Positions 43,201-50,849 of a stretch of DNA of 64,000 nucleotides are shown piece by piece. How positions within the stretch are numbered: the stretch's first letter is position 1; every line of letters starts with the position of its first letter. The stretch comes from Paracoccus haematequi (lineage in GTDB: Bacteria > Pseudomonadota > Alphaproteobacteria > Rhodobacterales > Rhodobacteraceae), in the NCBI GenBank assembly GCA_945881965.1, contig CAMCVS010000001.1:167402-231401 (forward strand), written 5' to 3'. The notes under the pieces were generated by a model that was not told the origin of the DNA, did not search any database, and saw nothing but the letters and a program-made list of their open reading frames with translations. The position numbers were made by a program, and so were the translations under genes.

Positions 43201-44187
43201 CTGCTGGCGCTTGGCACGCGGTCCAGCCAACGCCGCACCGTCGATCTGGCCGCCTGCCTGCGCGAGGCCGCCGACCTTTTGCGCCCCGGCCTGCCGAAAT
43301 CGCTGCGCCTGGTGCTGGACCTGCCGGATCAGCCGCTCTTGGCCGAGGCGGACCCGACCGATATCTTGCAACTGGTGCTGAACCTTGGCCTGAACGCGCG
43401 CGATGCCATGACCGGGCACCCCGCGCCTCTGGGCGGGCATACGCTGACCCTTGCGCTGCACAACGGCCCGCTGGCCACGGGTGACGAGGTGTTCGGCGTG
43501 GGGGCGCTGGCCCCGGATTGCGTGCATGCCTGCATCAGCGTCACCGATACCGGCCCCGGCCTGACCACGTCCGAGGCCGAACGCGCGTTTTCGCCCTATT
43601 TCACCTCAAAGGGCGCCAAGGGCAGCGGGCTGGGCCTTGGCATCGTGCGCGGCATCACACTTGCGGCCCAAGGCGCGCTGGCCTTGGCGCGCGGACCGCA
43701 GGGAGGCGCGCGGTTCGTGGTGCGCTGGCCGCTGGCGATCAAGGCCGCGCCGTCGCAGGCCGCGCCGCAGATCACGGCGATGGGGCGACTGGACGGCACC
43801 GCCATCCTGTTGGCCGATGACGCCGAAGACGTGCTGGCGGTCTGGACCACGATCCTGGAAAAGGCCGGGGCCGAGGTCGCGCCGTCATCCAATCCCGCCG
43901 ATATTCTGGACGTGCTGGCCGAAGATCCCGCAGCCTTTGACGTGCTGGTGACGGATTTCGACATGCCGGGCATGACCGGGGCTGATCTGGCGCGCGCGGT
44001 GCATGGCCTGCGCCCCGATCTGGCGGTGGTGCTGGTCACCGCCCTGCCCGATTGGCGCGGGCGCGACCGCGTGGGCGTGGCCGATCCGGGATTTGCCGCC
44101 GTGCTGGCGAAACCGGTGACGGCACAAGCCCTTGTGGCGGGTATTGCCGCCGCGCTAGGATCGGGAAAAGCGACCCCGGAGGCCTGA
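40219..44187 (+). CDS. Large soluble hybrid histidine kinase with GAF, PAS and receiver domains, 1322 aa
   Basis: No membrane segment. Order by eye: coiled coil (about 15-70), GAF-like regions (about 75-230 and 275-395), PAS (about 410-535), PAS (540-660, VVVTDADRRITWVNAAFE), PAS_7-like (670-795, ALQDGFALFDAEDRLVLCN), PAS (800-915), HisKA with phospho-accepting His near 946 in LAHDFNNLIAAISGSAGLI, HATPase (1045-1165, LGLNARDAM, GSGLGLGIV) and a C-terminal receiver (1190-1310, LVTDFDMPGMTG). Probably regulated by H-NOX and/or the FIST protein and relaying to the regulator after it. Overlaps hnoX by four bases. Confidence 0.93.
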   Translation: MTAAPPDPDGRVSRARYDRERAAREQAEALLEEKSRALFEANRALVAEAESLRNALVEVETLRARKQVALRAQTVLFAVLDAISTAKTPGAGLRALLDAVQRNMACDAVAVIENAGTDALPGQVIVLAARPGDLVGLTLAATPGLLDRARRLPDLTRAGWGDLPETARDFRSLMLSPLRIAGERPLALLCLSRGAGSFAADDLALLERVAQVASEPLGTLRLSQRNAALAALIEGTPLPQDGAPSGIDVPFQSVNRAFERLTKAQALTVDILNDLLTAPSSDVDRAITRALARLGQDSGAERTFLLAPDCLTLSHDWMQGAAPCPLPDLTGFLPRLQAGVEVVIDAAAPETAPRTLLVPALTGGQLVAVLGHALRDTRQNFLPGEVHLLRSVAHAIHAVLRRTAAEAESRAATEALATERNRLALTLSALPDLVLELDPAGRFTDYHTGGVTIPTDMVDRFNGFLLEQALPPDLARVGRSILTDLAATGQADPQVVRFDFGAGPRWLQVNAVLRGRDAQDEPAGFLMVLRDITRERDQAAEIARLSEVARRTTNLVVVTDADRRITWVNAAFETSTGWTLAEVKGRNPGHFLQSARTDPVTRATLRDALNAGRAVQVELLNCNRWGVEYWLQIDIQPLQDEAGTLTGFMAVQTDITVSKAQELALEYAAAEAERARVRLTAAVDALQDGFALFDAEDRLVLCNEQYRQIYPLSAPAMQPGTRFEDILRHGLAHGEYRAAIGREEEWLTERLAAHRAPENQMEQQLHDGRWLRVYERATPDGGRVGLRVDITALKEAEARSLADRAAAMDASLDAIAITGPDCAILYANAAYAALTHAPGGATGTLTGQNWQHLFGADVVRGLRADVLPRLARDGTWQGDITGTLADGAPVDLDISLTRRPDGAVLWIMRDLTERHRAENERNRLREDLQLAQRREVIGQLSAGLAHDFNNLIAAISGSAGLIATETGPQATDRILGHAARIQRAADQAEALVRRLLALGTRSSQRRTVDLAACLREAADLLRPGLPKSLRLVLDLPDQPLLAEADPTDILQLVLNLGLNARDAMTGHPAPLGGHTLTLALHNGPLATGDEVFGVGALAPDCVHACISVTDTGPGLTTSEAERAFSPYFTSKGAKGSGLGLGIVRGITLAAQGALALARGPQGGARFVVRWPLAIKAAPSQAAPQITAMGRLDGTAILLADDAEDVLAVWTTILEKAGAEVAPSSNPADILDVLAEDPAAFDVLVTDFDMPGMTGADLARAVHGLRPDLAVVLVTALPDWRGRDRVGVADPGFAAVLAKPVTAQALVAGIAAALGSGKATPEA

Positions 44188-44190
44188 GCC

Positions 44191-44814
44191 ATGCGCATCC
44201 TGATTGCCGACGACCATGACCTGTTGCGCGATACGCTGGTGTTGTTCCTGCAAGGCCAGCCGGGGCTTGAACCCATCGCCGTGCGCGACCTGCCCGAAGC
44301 CTTGGCCGCGATGGCCAGCCAAGGCCCTTTCGATCTGGTGCTGCTGGATTACGGGATGCCCGGCATGAACGGGCTTGAAGGGTTGCGCACCGCGCTTGTC
44401 AGCCCCGGTGCCACCCGCGTCGCACTGATGTCGGGCACCGCCCCGCGCGAGATTGCCGAAGAGGCGCTGGCGCTTGGCGCGGCCGGGTTCCTGCCCAAGA
44501 CGCTGGCGGCCAAGACGCTGGCCAATGCGGTGCGGTTCATGGCGATGGGGGAACAATATGCGCCCGTCGATTTCATGACCGCCGCCCCGGTGATCGAACC
44601 GCAACCCCGTCACCCGATGGCCGAAGGGCTGACGCCCCGCGAACTTGAGGTGTTGGAAGGGCTGTGCAGCGGCAAATCCAACAAGGAAATCGCCCGCGAT
44701 CTGGGGTTGATGGAACCGACGGTCAAGCTGCACATCAAGACGCTGTATCGCAAGATCGGGGTGGCCAACCGCACTCAGGCCGCTATGCTGGCCAAGGACG
44801 CCAAGCTGTTCTGA
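44191..44814 (+). CDS. LuxR/NarL-type response regulator, 207 aa
   Basis: Receiver domain 1-120 with acidic pocket DDHD at 7-10, phospho-Asp in LVLLDYGMPGMNG (about 53) and Lys in GFLPKTLAAK; C-terminal helix-turn-helix LTPRELEVLEGLCSGKSNKEIARDLGLMEPTVKLHIKTLYRKIGV of the LuxR family. It starts three bases after the kinase stop with GGAGG upstream. It is the likely output of the H-NOX/FIST/kinase operon. Targets unknown; the adjacent exopolysaccharide locus is a candidate. Confidence 0.95.
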   Translation: MRILIADDHDLLRDTLVLFLQGQPGLEPIAVRDLPEALAAMASQGPFDLVLLDYGMPGMNGLEGLRTALVSPGATRVALMSGTAPREIAEEALALGAAGFLPKTLAAKTLANAVRFMAMGEQYAPVDFMTAAPVIEPQPRHPMAEGLTPRELEVLEGLCSGKSNKEIARDLGLMEPTVKLHIKTLYRKIGVANRTQAAMLAKDAKLF

Positions 44815-44825
44815 TGCGTAGAGTG

Positions 44826-44852
44826 CGCCGCCCGCCCGATGGGCAGGCGGCG
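44826..44852. terminator. GC-rich hairpin between convergent genes
   Basis: GCCGCC-C-GCCC at 44827-44837 pairs with GGGC-A-GGCGGC at 44841-44851 (one C-A mismatch, three-base loop; one more pair outside). It lies between the stop of the response regulator and the stop of the GMC gene, where a shared terminator is expected. The T-tract on either side is weak. Confidence 0.55.
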
Positions 44853-44860
44853 TTCTGCGT

Positions 44861-46690
44861 TTACGCGGCGACCCGCCGCAGGTCGTGATCCGCCGCGATG
44901 ATGTCGGCGGCCTTTTCACCGATCATGATCGAGGCGGCATTGGTGTTGCCGCTGATGATGTCGGGCATCACGCTGGCATCCGCCACCCGCAACCCCGCCA
45001 CGCCATGCACCCGCAGCGACGGGTCCACCACATCGCCCATCCGGCAGGTGCTGACCAGATGATACACCGTCGTCGAATAATGCAGCGCCATGTTTTCCAG
45101 CAGCGCATCACTGGGCGGTTGCCCCGGCACATAGCCGTGCTTTTTCGCCAAAGCAGGCGGCACGTTCAGCGGACCGGGTTTCTTGTCGCCGGGCCAGTTG
45201 GCGGCGATGTCCAGCGCCTTGCGCATCACGGCCACCATCACCTTCAGATCATGCGGATCGGTGAAATAGTTCATCCGGATGATGGGGGCCACGGCGGGAT
45301 CGGCGCTGGCCAGCACAATCTCGCCCGTGCTGTGCGGCAGCACCGGATTGGCCAGCAGGATCATGTTTTCCTGATCCGGGGCCAGCGTCTTGGCCGCGTC
45401 CTCAAAGAAGGTGCTCAGGTCGATGCGCAGCCGGTCGCCCAACAGCCCCGCGTCATAGCCGCAGGGCACATAGCCGATCTGCGCGTCATGGCTGTGCAGA
45501 TCGCCCAAGCCGGTCGAAAAGAACGTGACCGCGTCATATAGCGACGATGACACCAGGCTTTCGCCGGTGGTCGCCCATTGCGTCACGCGGCGTTCCGCCT
45601 CGGCCTTCAGCCCGGCCAGTTCGGGCGGCAGGTTGACGTCATCCGCCGGGTTGGCAGGCAAGGGGCCCGCAGGCGCGCGCAAGGCGTCAGGCCCCGCCGA
45701 AATGCCGATTTCCACCACCGGCACGCCGATACCGGGCGCGGGGAAGAACAACGCGCAATGCAAATGATCCTTCAGGTTCTTGCCCACAGCGGGCAATTCG
45801 TGGCGGCAGGTCAGGTCCACCGCCTCGATTTCCCGGCGCGGACCGATACCCGACAGCATCAGGATCTGCGGCGACCCGACCGCGCCTGCGCTCAGGATCA
45901 CCTCGCGGCTGGCCATGACGTGGTGCAACGCGCCGTCCGCGCCCTTGTATTCCACGCCCGTCGCGGTCAGCGGACCGGCGTCCGACAGCATCACCCGCGT
46001 GACATGGGCATGGGTGATGATGGTCAGGTTCGCGCGCGCCTCGGTGCTGCCTTCCAGAAACGCGTGATAGGTGCTGGACCGCATCCCCTTGCGCGTCGTG
46101 GTCTGGAACAGCGACGCCACACCCGCAGGCCCGCCCCGGTCGCGCCCGTTGTAATCCCCGGTCGGGATGCCGACCGCGCCTGCCGCGCGCACGAAATCGC
46201 GCGCCGCCGGGATCACCGGCGACCGCACCGACACGCCCAACGGGCCGCCCGTGCCATGCGCGGCGCTGTCCACGGAAATTTCGTTGCTGGGGGCCAGATC
46301 CTCGGATTTGATGAAATAGGGCAGGACATCGGCATAGCTCCAGCCGGTCGCGCCCTTGGCGGCCCAGGCGTCGAAATCGCCGGGATGGCCGCGCACATAG
46401 GCCATGTAATTGATGCCCGACGACCCGCCCAGCATCTTGCCGCGCGGCACCGGCATGACGTTGCCGACCAGCCCCAGACCGGCATTGCCGGGATCAGCGG
46501 TATACATCCAGTCGGTAGTGGGATCGAGTTGCAGGCTGCCCACGGCGGCGGGCATTACCTCATGGGCGGGCGGTTTGCCGCCGGCCTCGATCAGGGCGAC
46601 GCGCACAGACGGGTCTTCGCTCAGCCGCGCGGCCAGCACCGCCCCGGCGGATCCGCCGCCGACGATGACAAAATCATACTGCGTTGACAT
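44861..46690 (-). CDS. GMC-family FAD oxidoreductase (choline/alcohol dehydrogenase-like), 609 aa
   Basis: FAD-binding FVIVGGGSAGAVLAARLSEDP at the N-terminus, GKMLGGSSGINYMAYVRGHPGDFDAWA, the second GMC signature GAVGSPQILMLSGIGP and the catalytic region HLVSTCRMG near the C-terminus, with SVMPDIISGNTNAASIMIGEKAADII closing the FAD site. Length of about 610 is longer than BetA (about 555). No signal peptide. It may oxidise a primary alcohol or polyol; substrate not assignable. It stands alone between a terminator and the divergent-length intergenic region at 46691-46980. Confidence 0.9.
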   Translation of the reverse strand: MSTQYDFVIVGGGSAGAVLAARLSEDPSVRVALIEAGGKPPAHEVMPAAVGSLQLDPTTDWMYTADPGNAGLGLVGNVMPVPRGKMLGGSSGINYMAYVRGHPGDFDAWAAKGATGWSYADVLPYFIKSEDLAPSNEISVDSAAHGTGGPLGVSVRSPVIPAARDFVRAAGAVGIPTGDYNGRDRGGPAGVASLFQTTTRKGMRSSTYHAFLEGSTEARANLTIITHAHVTRVMLSDAGPLTATGVEYKGADGALHHVMASREVILSAGAVGSPQILMLSGIGPRREIEAVDLTCRHELPAVGKNLKDHLHCALFFPAPGIGVPVVEIGISAGPDALRAPAGPLPANPADDVNLPPELAGLKAEAERRVTQWATTGESLVSSSLYDAVTFFSTGLGDLHSHDAQIGYVPCGYDAGLLGDRLRIDLSTFFEDAAKTLAPDQENMILLANPVLPHSTGEIVLASADPAVAPIIRMNYFTDPHDLKVMVAVMRKALDIAANWPGDKKPGPLNVPPALAKKHGYVPGQPPSDALLENMALHYSTTVYHLVSTCRMGDVVDPSLRVHGVAGLRVADASVMPDIISGNTNAASIMIGEKAADIIAADHDLRRVAA

Positions 46691-46919
46691 GGTTATGGTT
46701 CCTCCCCCTTTTCAGATGCCGGGTGATACCGGCACGCTGGCGCAGCGCCCCCTCCAGACCGCTGCCGGGGCCATGCTGCGCAGGGTTTGGATTTCGATCA
46801 AGTCACGCCTCGGTCAGACCCGCGCCGCCGCCACAGGTCAGACGCGCACCACGCGCAAAGCGACATCTGCGAAAAACCTCTGTTCTGTCAGCGGATTGCG
46901 CCCGCGATTGCGCACGCAA

Positions 46920-46949
46920 ACGCCCCGCAAACAGTTGTGTGCGGGGCGT
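46920..46949 (-). terminator. Intrinsic terminator of opgH
   Basis: ACGCCCCGCA at 46920-46929 and TGCGGGGCGT at 46940-46949 pair perfectly over ten bases with a 10-base loop. Read leftward it comes 32 bases after the opgH stop and is followed by TTTGCG. The 290-base gap between opgH and the GMC gene otherwise shows nothing recognisable apart from the presumed GMC promoter. Confidence 0.75.
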
Positions 46950-46980
46950 CCTGACGCTGCGTCATATTAGGCTGGCGATA

Positions 46981-48768
46981 TCAAGCGGCGTCGGCCCGCA
47001 ATTCCGCTGGCGCGTCCAACCCAGCGCTGGCACGGTCCTCGGGGATATCGAACAGCCCCTGCCGCACTGACCACCGGCTCAGGCCGGGCAGCGTGGTGAT
47101 CACCGCAATCGGCACCGCGAACACCAGCGCCGTCAACAGCGGCAGCGCGATCCAGATTGCGCCGGGGGCCATGACCCAAATCCAGACCGCCAGCACCGTT
47201 CCCACCACCGATTGCGGCCAGAACACGCGCGCCGCTTCCGACCATTCCAGCCGTTCGCGGCTGCGTTGCTGGGCGTCCCAGCCGACCCGCTTGCCGAACA
47301 GCAGCCCGATGGAAAACCGCGTCAGGCTGAAGGCCACGATGGGCGCAGTCAGCATCGACACCACGATCTCGACCAACCCGCCGATCACAACCCGCGCCCG
47401 CCCGCCATAGCGCGCCGCGCGCGCCTGATCCGCCAACACCTGCGCCAGCCCCATCAGTTTCGGCATCAGGTTCAGCGTCATGATCACCGCAAACTGCCCG
47501 ATGCCGAACCAGAACGGCACACCCGCGTATTGCGTCGGGTCCGCCGCCTGGGCCGCGCCCAGCAGGATGAACAGCATCCAGGCTGACGCCGCCAGATACA
47601 TCTGGATCGCCAGATACAGCTGTATCCGGCTGACGGGCAGCAGGTTCGGCAGGCCAAGCAGCCGCAGATATTGCATGTTGCCATTGCACCAGCGCAGTTC
47701 CCGGCGCACGAAATCCGCAAGGCTGGGCGGGTTTTCCTCGTGGCTTTCGCTTTCCTCGGCCAACACGCGCACCTCGTATCCGGCGCGGCGGATCAGCACC
47801 GCCTCGACCTGATCATGGCTGAGGATGTATCCCGACAGCGGGCCCTTTCCCGGCAGCACCGGCAACATGCAGTGATCGCGGAAGGCCGCTGTGCGGATCA
47901 ACCCGTTATGGCCCCAGTTCGGCCCGCAATCCGCCTGCCACCACGCCGACCCCAGCGTATAGGCGCGCATGCCGTGGCGCATCCCGAACTGGAACGCGCG
48001 GGTGAAAAAGGTGCGCGACGGCATCCCGGTGACCAGACTTTGCAGCAGGCCGATTTCCGGCGACGCATCCATGATCCGCACCAGCCGCAGCACCGTGTCC
48101 GCGCCCATCACGCTGTCGGCGTCCAGCGGCAGGAAATAAGCGTATTGCGCCCCGCAGCGGTGCAGAAATTCCGCGACATTGCCCGCCTTGTAGCCGGAAT
48201 TTTCGGTGCGACGGCGATAGAACACGCCCGCGCCCGGCATCTCGGCCTGCCACGCGGCCACGATGGCCTCTTCGCGCGCGGCAATCTCGGGGCGGTCGGT
48301 ATCGCTGAGGACGTGGTAATCGAAATGCGCCGCATAGGGCGTGCGCGCCATGTCGATCTGCACCCCGCGCAGCCGTTCCAGTGACGCGGCCGGGTCTTCG
48401 TTGCGCAGCGGCATGATGATTGCGATCCGCGACGTGACCGGTTCCTGCCCGGTGATGCGTGCAATCGCAGGCGTGACCTGCGCCGCCGCCGTGTCGCCAA
48501 AGCGCCGGTCCAGCCAGAACCCGATCAGGCTGTTCCACAGCCCGATGGACAGCCACGGCAGCGTCGCCACATAGGCCACCATCATCACCCATTCGATGGG
48601 CTGAAACCCGCCAATCGACAACAGCACCAGCATCGCCGCCGCCAGCGCGGCAATCGTGACCAGGTTCAGCACCAGAATGGCGCGGCGGCGGGTGCGGATG
48701 ACCTGCGGGGCCTGCATCTGGGCGGGGCCCAGCGTATGGCCCGACGAATGGATGGGTGTCACGTTCAA
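46981..48768 (-). CDS. opgH: Glucans biosynthesis glucosyltransferase H (OpgH/MdoH), 595 aa
   Basis: Membrane segments near 30-75 and several between 400 and 560 surround a GT2 domain with IAIIMPLRNEDPAASLERL, FLPLDADSVMGADTVLRLV and ELRWCNGNMQYLRLLGLP (the Q/RxxRW-type processive site region). OpgH polymerises the beta-glucan backbone of osmoregulated periplasmic glucans from UDP-glucose. The length is at the short end, as in Rhodobacteraceae, without the long cytoplasmic N-terminal domain of E. coli MdoH (about 850 aa). No opgG is beside it. Ends with the terminator at 46920-46949. Confidence 0.92.
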   Translation of the reverse strand: MNVTPIHSSGHTLGPAQMQAPQVIRTRRRAILVLNLVTIAALAAAMLVLLSIGGFQPIEWVMMVAYVATLPWLSIGLWNSLIGFWLDRRFGDTAAAQVTPAIARITGQEPVTSRIAIIMPLRNEDPAASLERLRGVQIDMARTPYAAHFDYHVLSDTDRPEIAAREEAIVAAWQAEMPGAGVFYRRRTENSGYKAGNVAEFLHRCGAQYAYFLPLDADSVMGADTVLRLVRIMDASPEIGLLQSLVTGMPSRTFFTRAFQFGMRHGMRAYTLGSAWWQADCGPNWGHNGLIRTAAFRDHCMLPVLPGKGPLSGYILSHDQVEAVLIRRAGYEVRVLAEESESHEENPPSLADFVRRELRWCNGNMQYLRLLGLPNLLPVSRIQLYLAIQMYLAASAWMLFILLGAAQAADPTQYAGVPFWFGIGQFAVIMTLNLMPKLMGLAQVLADQARAARYGGRARVVIGGLVEIVVSMLTAPIVAFSLTRFSIGLLFGKRVGWDAQQRSRERLEWSEAARVFWPQSVVGTVLAVWIWVMAPGAIWIALPLLTALVFAVPIAVITTLPGLSRWSVRQGLFDIPEDRASAGLDAPAELRADAA

Positions 48769-48929
48769 GATCTGGTCCCTTTCAACAAGGTGGGGCAGCG
48801 GTTATTTGGCCGTAACATGGTCAGGAACCGGTGACGATCAAATGACATCTCTGTTGGATGCCCCGGATTGTCGCCGCTCTGGTAAACTATCCTCTGCCGG
48901 GATTGGCGCGCAGACGCAAGATGGCCGAT

Positions 48930-48966
48930 GCCCCCGCCCGGTGCCCCCGCCCGGTGCCCCCGCCCG
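48930..48966. repeat. 13-base tandem repeat, 2.8 copies
   Basis: The unit GCCCCCGCCCGGT occurs at 48930-48942 and 48943-48955 and is followed by an 11-base partial copy at 48956-48966. It lies in the 294-base gap between opgH and the cytochrome b561 gene, which otherwise holds only the presumed divergent promoters. Probably slippage-generated; possible strain-variable spacing of promoter elements. Confidence 0.7.
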
Positions 48967-49062
48967 CAGCGCCATCACGTCGCACAAGTTTCATATCGAA
49001 ACATTTGACCGGCGCGGTGCGGTTTGCATTTATGCTGCCAGACATCAGGATCTGGAGGGATC

Positions 49063-49614
49063 ATGGCACCGCAGACAAGGCATTACCGCGCCACCGCCCG
49101 TTTGCTGCACTGGGGCATGGCGATCCTCTTGATCGGGCTGATCATCGCCGGGTTCATCATGGTGCAGAACGGCCTGCCGCAAGCCTTGCAGAACCAGCTT
49201 TTCGCCATGCACAAGAACATCGGCCTGCTGGTTCTGGTGCTGGTGCTGCTGCGGTTGGCCTATCGCATGGTCAACCCGGCCCCGCCCCTGCCCGCCTCGA
49301 TCAGCCCGGTGCAACGCCGCATCGCGGCGGTATCCCACGCCTCGCTCTATCTGCTGATGATCGCGATGCCGGTGCTTGGCTATGTCCGGGTCCGCGCGGG
49401 CGGCTTTCCGGTGGAATCGCTGGACGCCTGGGGTGTGCCCGCCCTGATTGCCAAATCCGAACCCCTCGCCGCCGCCGCCAAATCCGCGCATTACGCGGGC
49501 GCGTTATTGCTGACCGCGCTGGTGGTGCTGCACGTGGGTGCCGCGCTTTATCACGCGCTGGTGCTGCGGGACGGCGTATTCGCGCGCATGGCAACCGGCG
49601 GCGCGCGGCGGTAA
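49063..49614 (+). CDS. Cytochrome b561-family membrane protein, 183 aa
   Basis: Four transmembrane helices with haem-ligand His residues: RLLHWGMAILLIGLIIAG in helix 1, FAMHKNIGLLVLVLVLLR in helix 2, and later His in VSHASLYLLMIAMPVLGY and VVLHVGAALYHALVLRDG. This is the YceJ/CybB-type cytochrome b561 that moves electrons at the inner membrane, often from ubiquinol. GGAGGG precedes ATG 49063 and decides the start over an ATG 13 codons upstream. The stop abuts the convergent rhamnosyltransferase-like gene without a gap. Confidence 0.9.
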   Translation: MAPQTRHYRATARLLHWGMAILLIGLIIAGFIMVQNGLPQALQNQLFAMHKNIGLLVLVLVLLRLAYRMVNPAPPLPASISPVQRRIAAVSHASLYLLMIAMPVLGYVRVRAGGFPVESLDAWGVPALIAKSEPLAAAAKSAHYAGALLLTALVVLHVGAALYHALVLRDGVFARMATGGARR

Positions 49615-50454
49615 TTACCCCGCAGGCGTTTCCGCGATGATCTGCCGCAGGCCGTCGCTGGTGAAACTTGGAAAATTCGCTAAAACGATGCCGTCGATGG
49701 TGGCACGACTGGCTTCACTGTCGAAATCCGGGTCAAATTCCAGCGCCTCCTTGCGTTTCTTGCCCTGGCGCGTCACCGAATCCGAACTTTCGTGCGCGAC
49801 ATGGATATAAGCCCAGAGCGTCGGGTCCAGCATCGACGGCACGAACCAATGCGCCATGGTGTGCATCCCCACATAGGGGTTTCGCACCTGACCGGGCGCG
49901 CTCACATAGGCCCAGCCAATCGCGATATAGGGCGAGAATTTGCGGATGATCTTGGGCTGGCCATCCATCATCGTCAGATACAGGCCGCGCGGAAAGCTGA
50001 CCAATTCGTTCTTGCGCGCGCGCCTGCGAATGGCGCGCAGCCGCTGGATCATGGTCGAACAGATGGCGTCATCATCATCCATGCGGAAATGCACAGTCTT
50101 TTCCGCATTTCCCGCCGTCATATCTGCAATACGCGGATTCAATTCGACCTTCAGGTTCGGCGCATTGGAATAGACCACCTCGATCTGCGGAATATCCGCC
50201 ACAGCATTATTCAGCCGCTGCTTGTATTCATCGGGCATCACGTCAGATGACACGATGATCAGCTTGTAATCCTTGTCAGTCTGCGCGCGGAATGATGGCA
50301 GGGTAATTTTTTCAAAGAAATAGAACCGGTTCTCCATTCGCGCGGCATTATATAGCGCGTCAAAGCGTTCCTGATCATCACTCAAATTGCGCGCAACAAG
50401 TGTATCGTTCTTGCCGAAAAAGGAAAACCGCATGTAACCAAAAACTGCTGTCAT
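49615..50454 (-). CDS. Putative rhamnosyltransferase family protein, 279 aa
   Basis: Begins MTAVFGYMRFSFFGKND, with ENRFYFFEKITLPSFRAQTDKDYKLIIVSSD, VHFRMDDDDAIC and YLTMMDGQPKIIRKFSPYIAIGWAYVSAPGQVRNPY, the pattern of the DUF/Rhamno_transf (PF11316) group common in Rhodobacteraceae; DDDD is a likely metal-binding acidic motif. The ATG at 50454 has CGGAA upstream; a TTG two codons earlier is possible. Amino-acid use (Lys, Asn, Tyr, Phe) and the DNA are less GC-biased than its neighbours, a hint of separate acquisition. Acceptor unknown. Confidence 0.78.
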   Translation of the reverse strand: MTAVFGYMRFSFFGKNDTLVARNLSDDQERFDALYNAARMENRFYFFEKITLPSFRAQTDKDYKLIIVSSDVMPDEYKQRLNNAVADIPQIEVVYSNAPNLKVELNPRIADMTAGNAEKTVHFRMDDDDAICSTMIQRLRAIRRRARKNELVSFPRGLYLTMMDGQPKIIRKFSPYIAIGWAYVSAPGQVRNPYVGMHTMAHWFVPSMLDPTLWAYIHVAHESSDSVTRQGKKRKEALEFDPDFDSEASRATIDGIVLANFPSFTSDGLRQIIAETPAG

Positions 50455-50849
50455 GTTCAATTCCGGTCCTTGCTGCTGGAATCAGTTATCCCATGGTGAT
50501 TCGGCTTGTCGAGCGGTTTTCGGGCGGGCCGCCGATAATCCGGATGGACGGTGCCGCCGGACCAGACGGCGGTTCTTGCGCTGGTTGCGAAACCACAGGC
50601 GCGGGCCTTCGCAGGCGCAACCACAGGCGGCACCGCCCCGGTGTGGCTGGGCGCCTGCGCGCCGCAATCAAGGGGTGCGGACACAAACATATGGCCCCTC
50701 CGGGCGCAGGACATACTTGACGTTGTCAGTAATCTACCCTGATTTATCGCGCAGGACGATCTGGAATCAGACGCCTGCGCCTTGGACGGCCCGACGCCAC
50801 ACTGCGCGACGGGGAGACACGCGAACAGGACAACATCTGGGAGGATGAC
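50455..50849. other. 395-base gap upstream of the liv operon with three stacked inverted repeats
   Basis: Hairpin 1: CCGCCG at 50554-50559 with CGGCGG at 50567-50572. Hairpin 2: about 50577-50604, TGGTT-GCGA-AACCA in the middle (GNRA-type tetraloop) with GCGC ends. Hairpin 3: CGCAGGCGC at 50610-50618 with GCGCCTGCG at 50651-50659, containing a nested CCACA/TGTGG and GGCGG/CCGCC. The following part (50719 onward) holds a TTGACG hexamer that may be the liv promoter. Open frames here look like chance. A structured RNA is possible; GC-rich chance pairing is the alternative. Confidence 0.4.
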
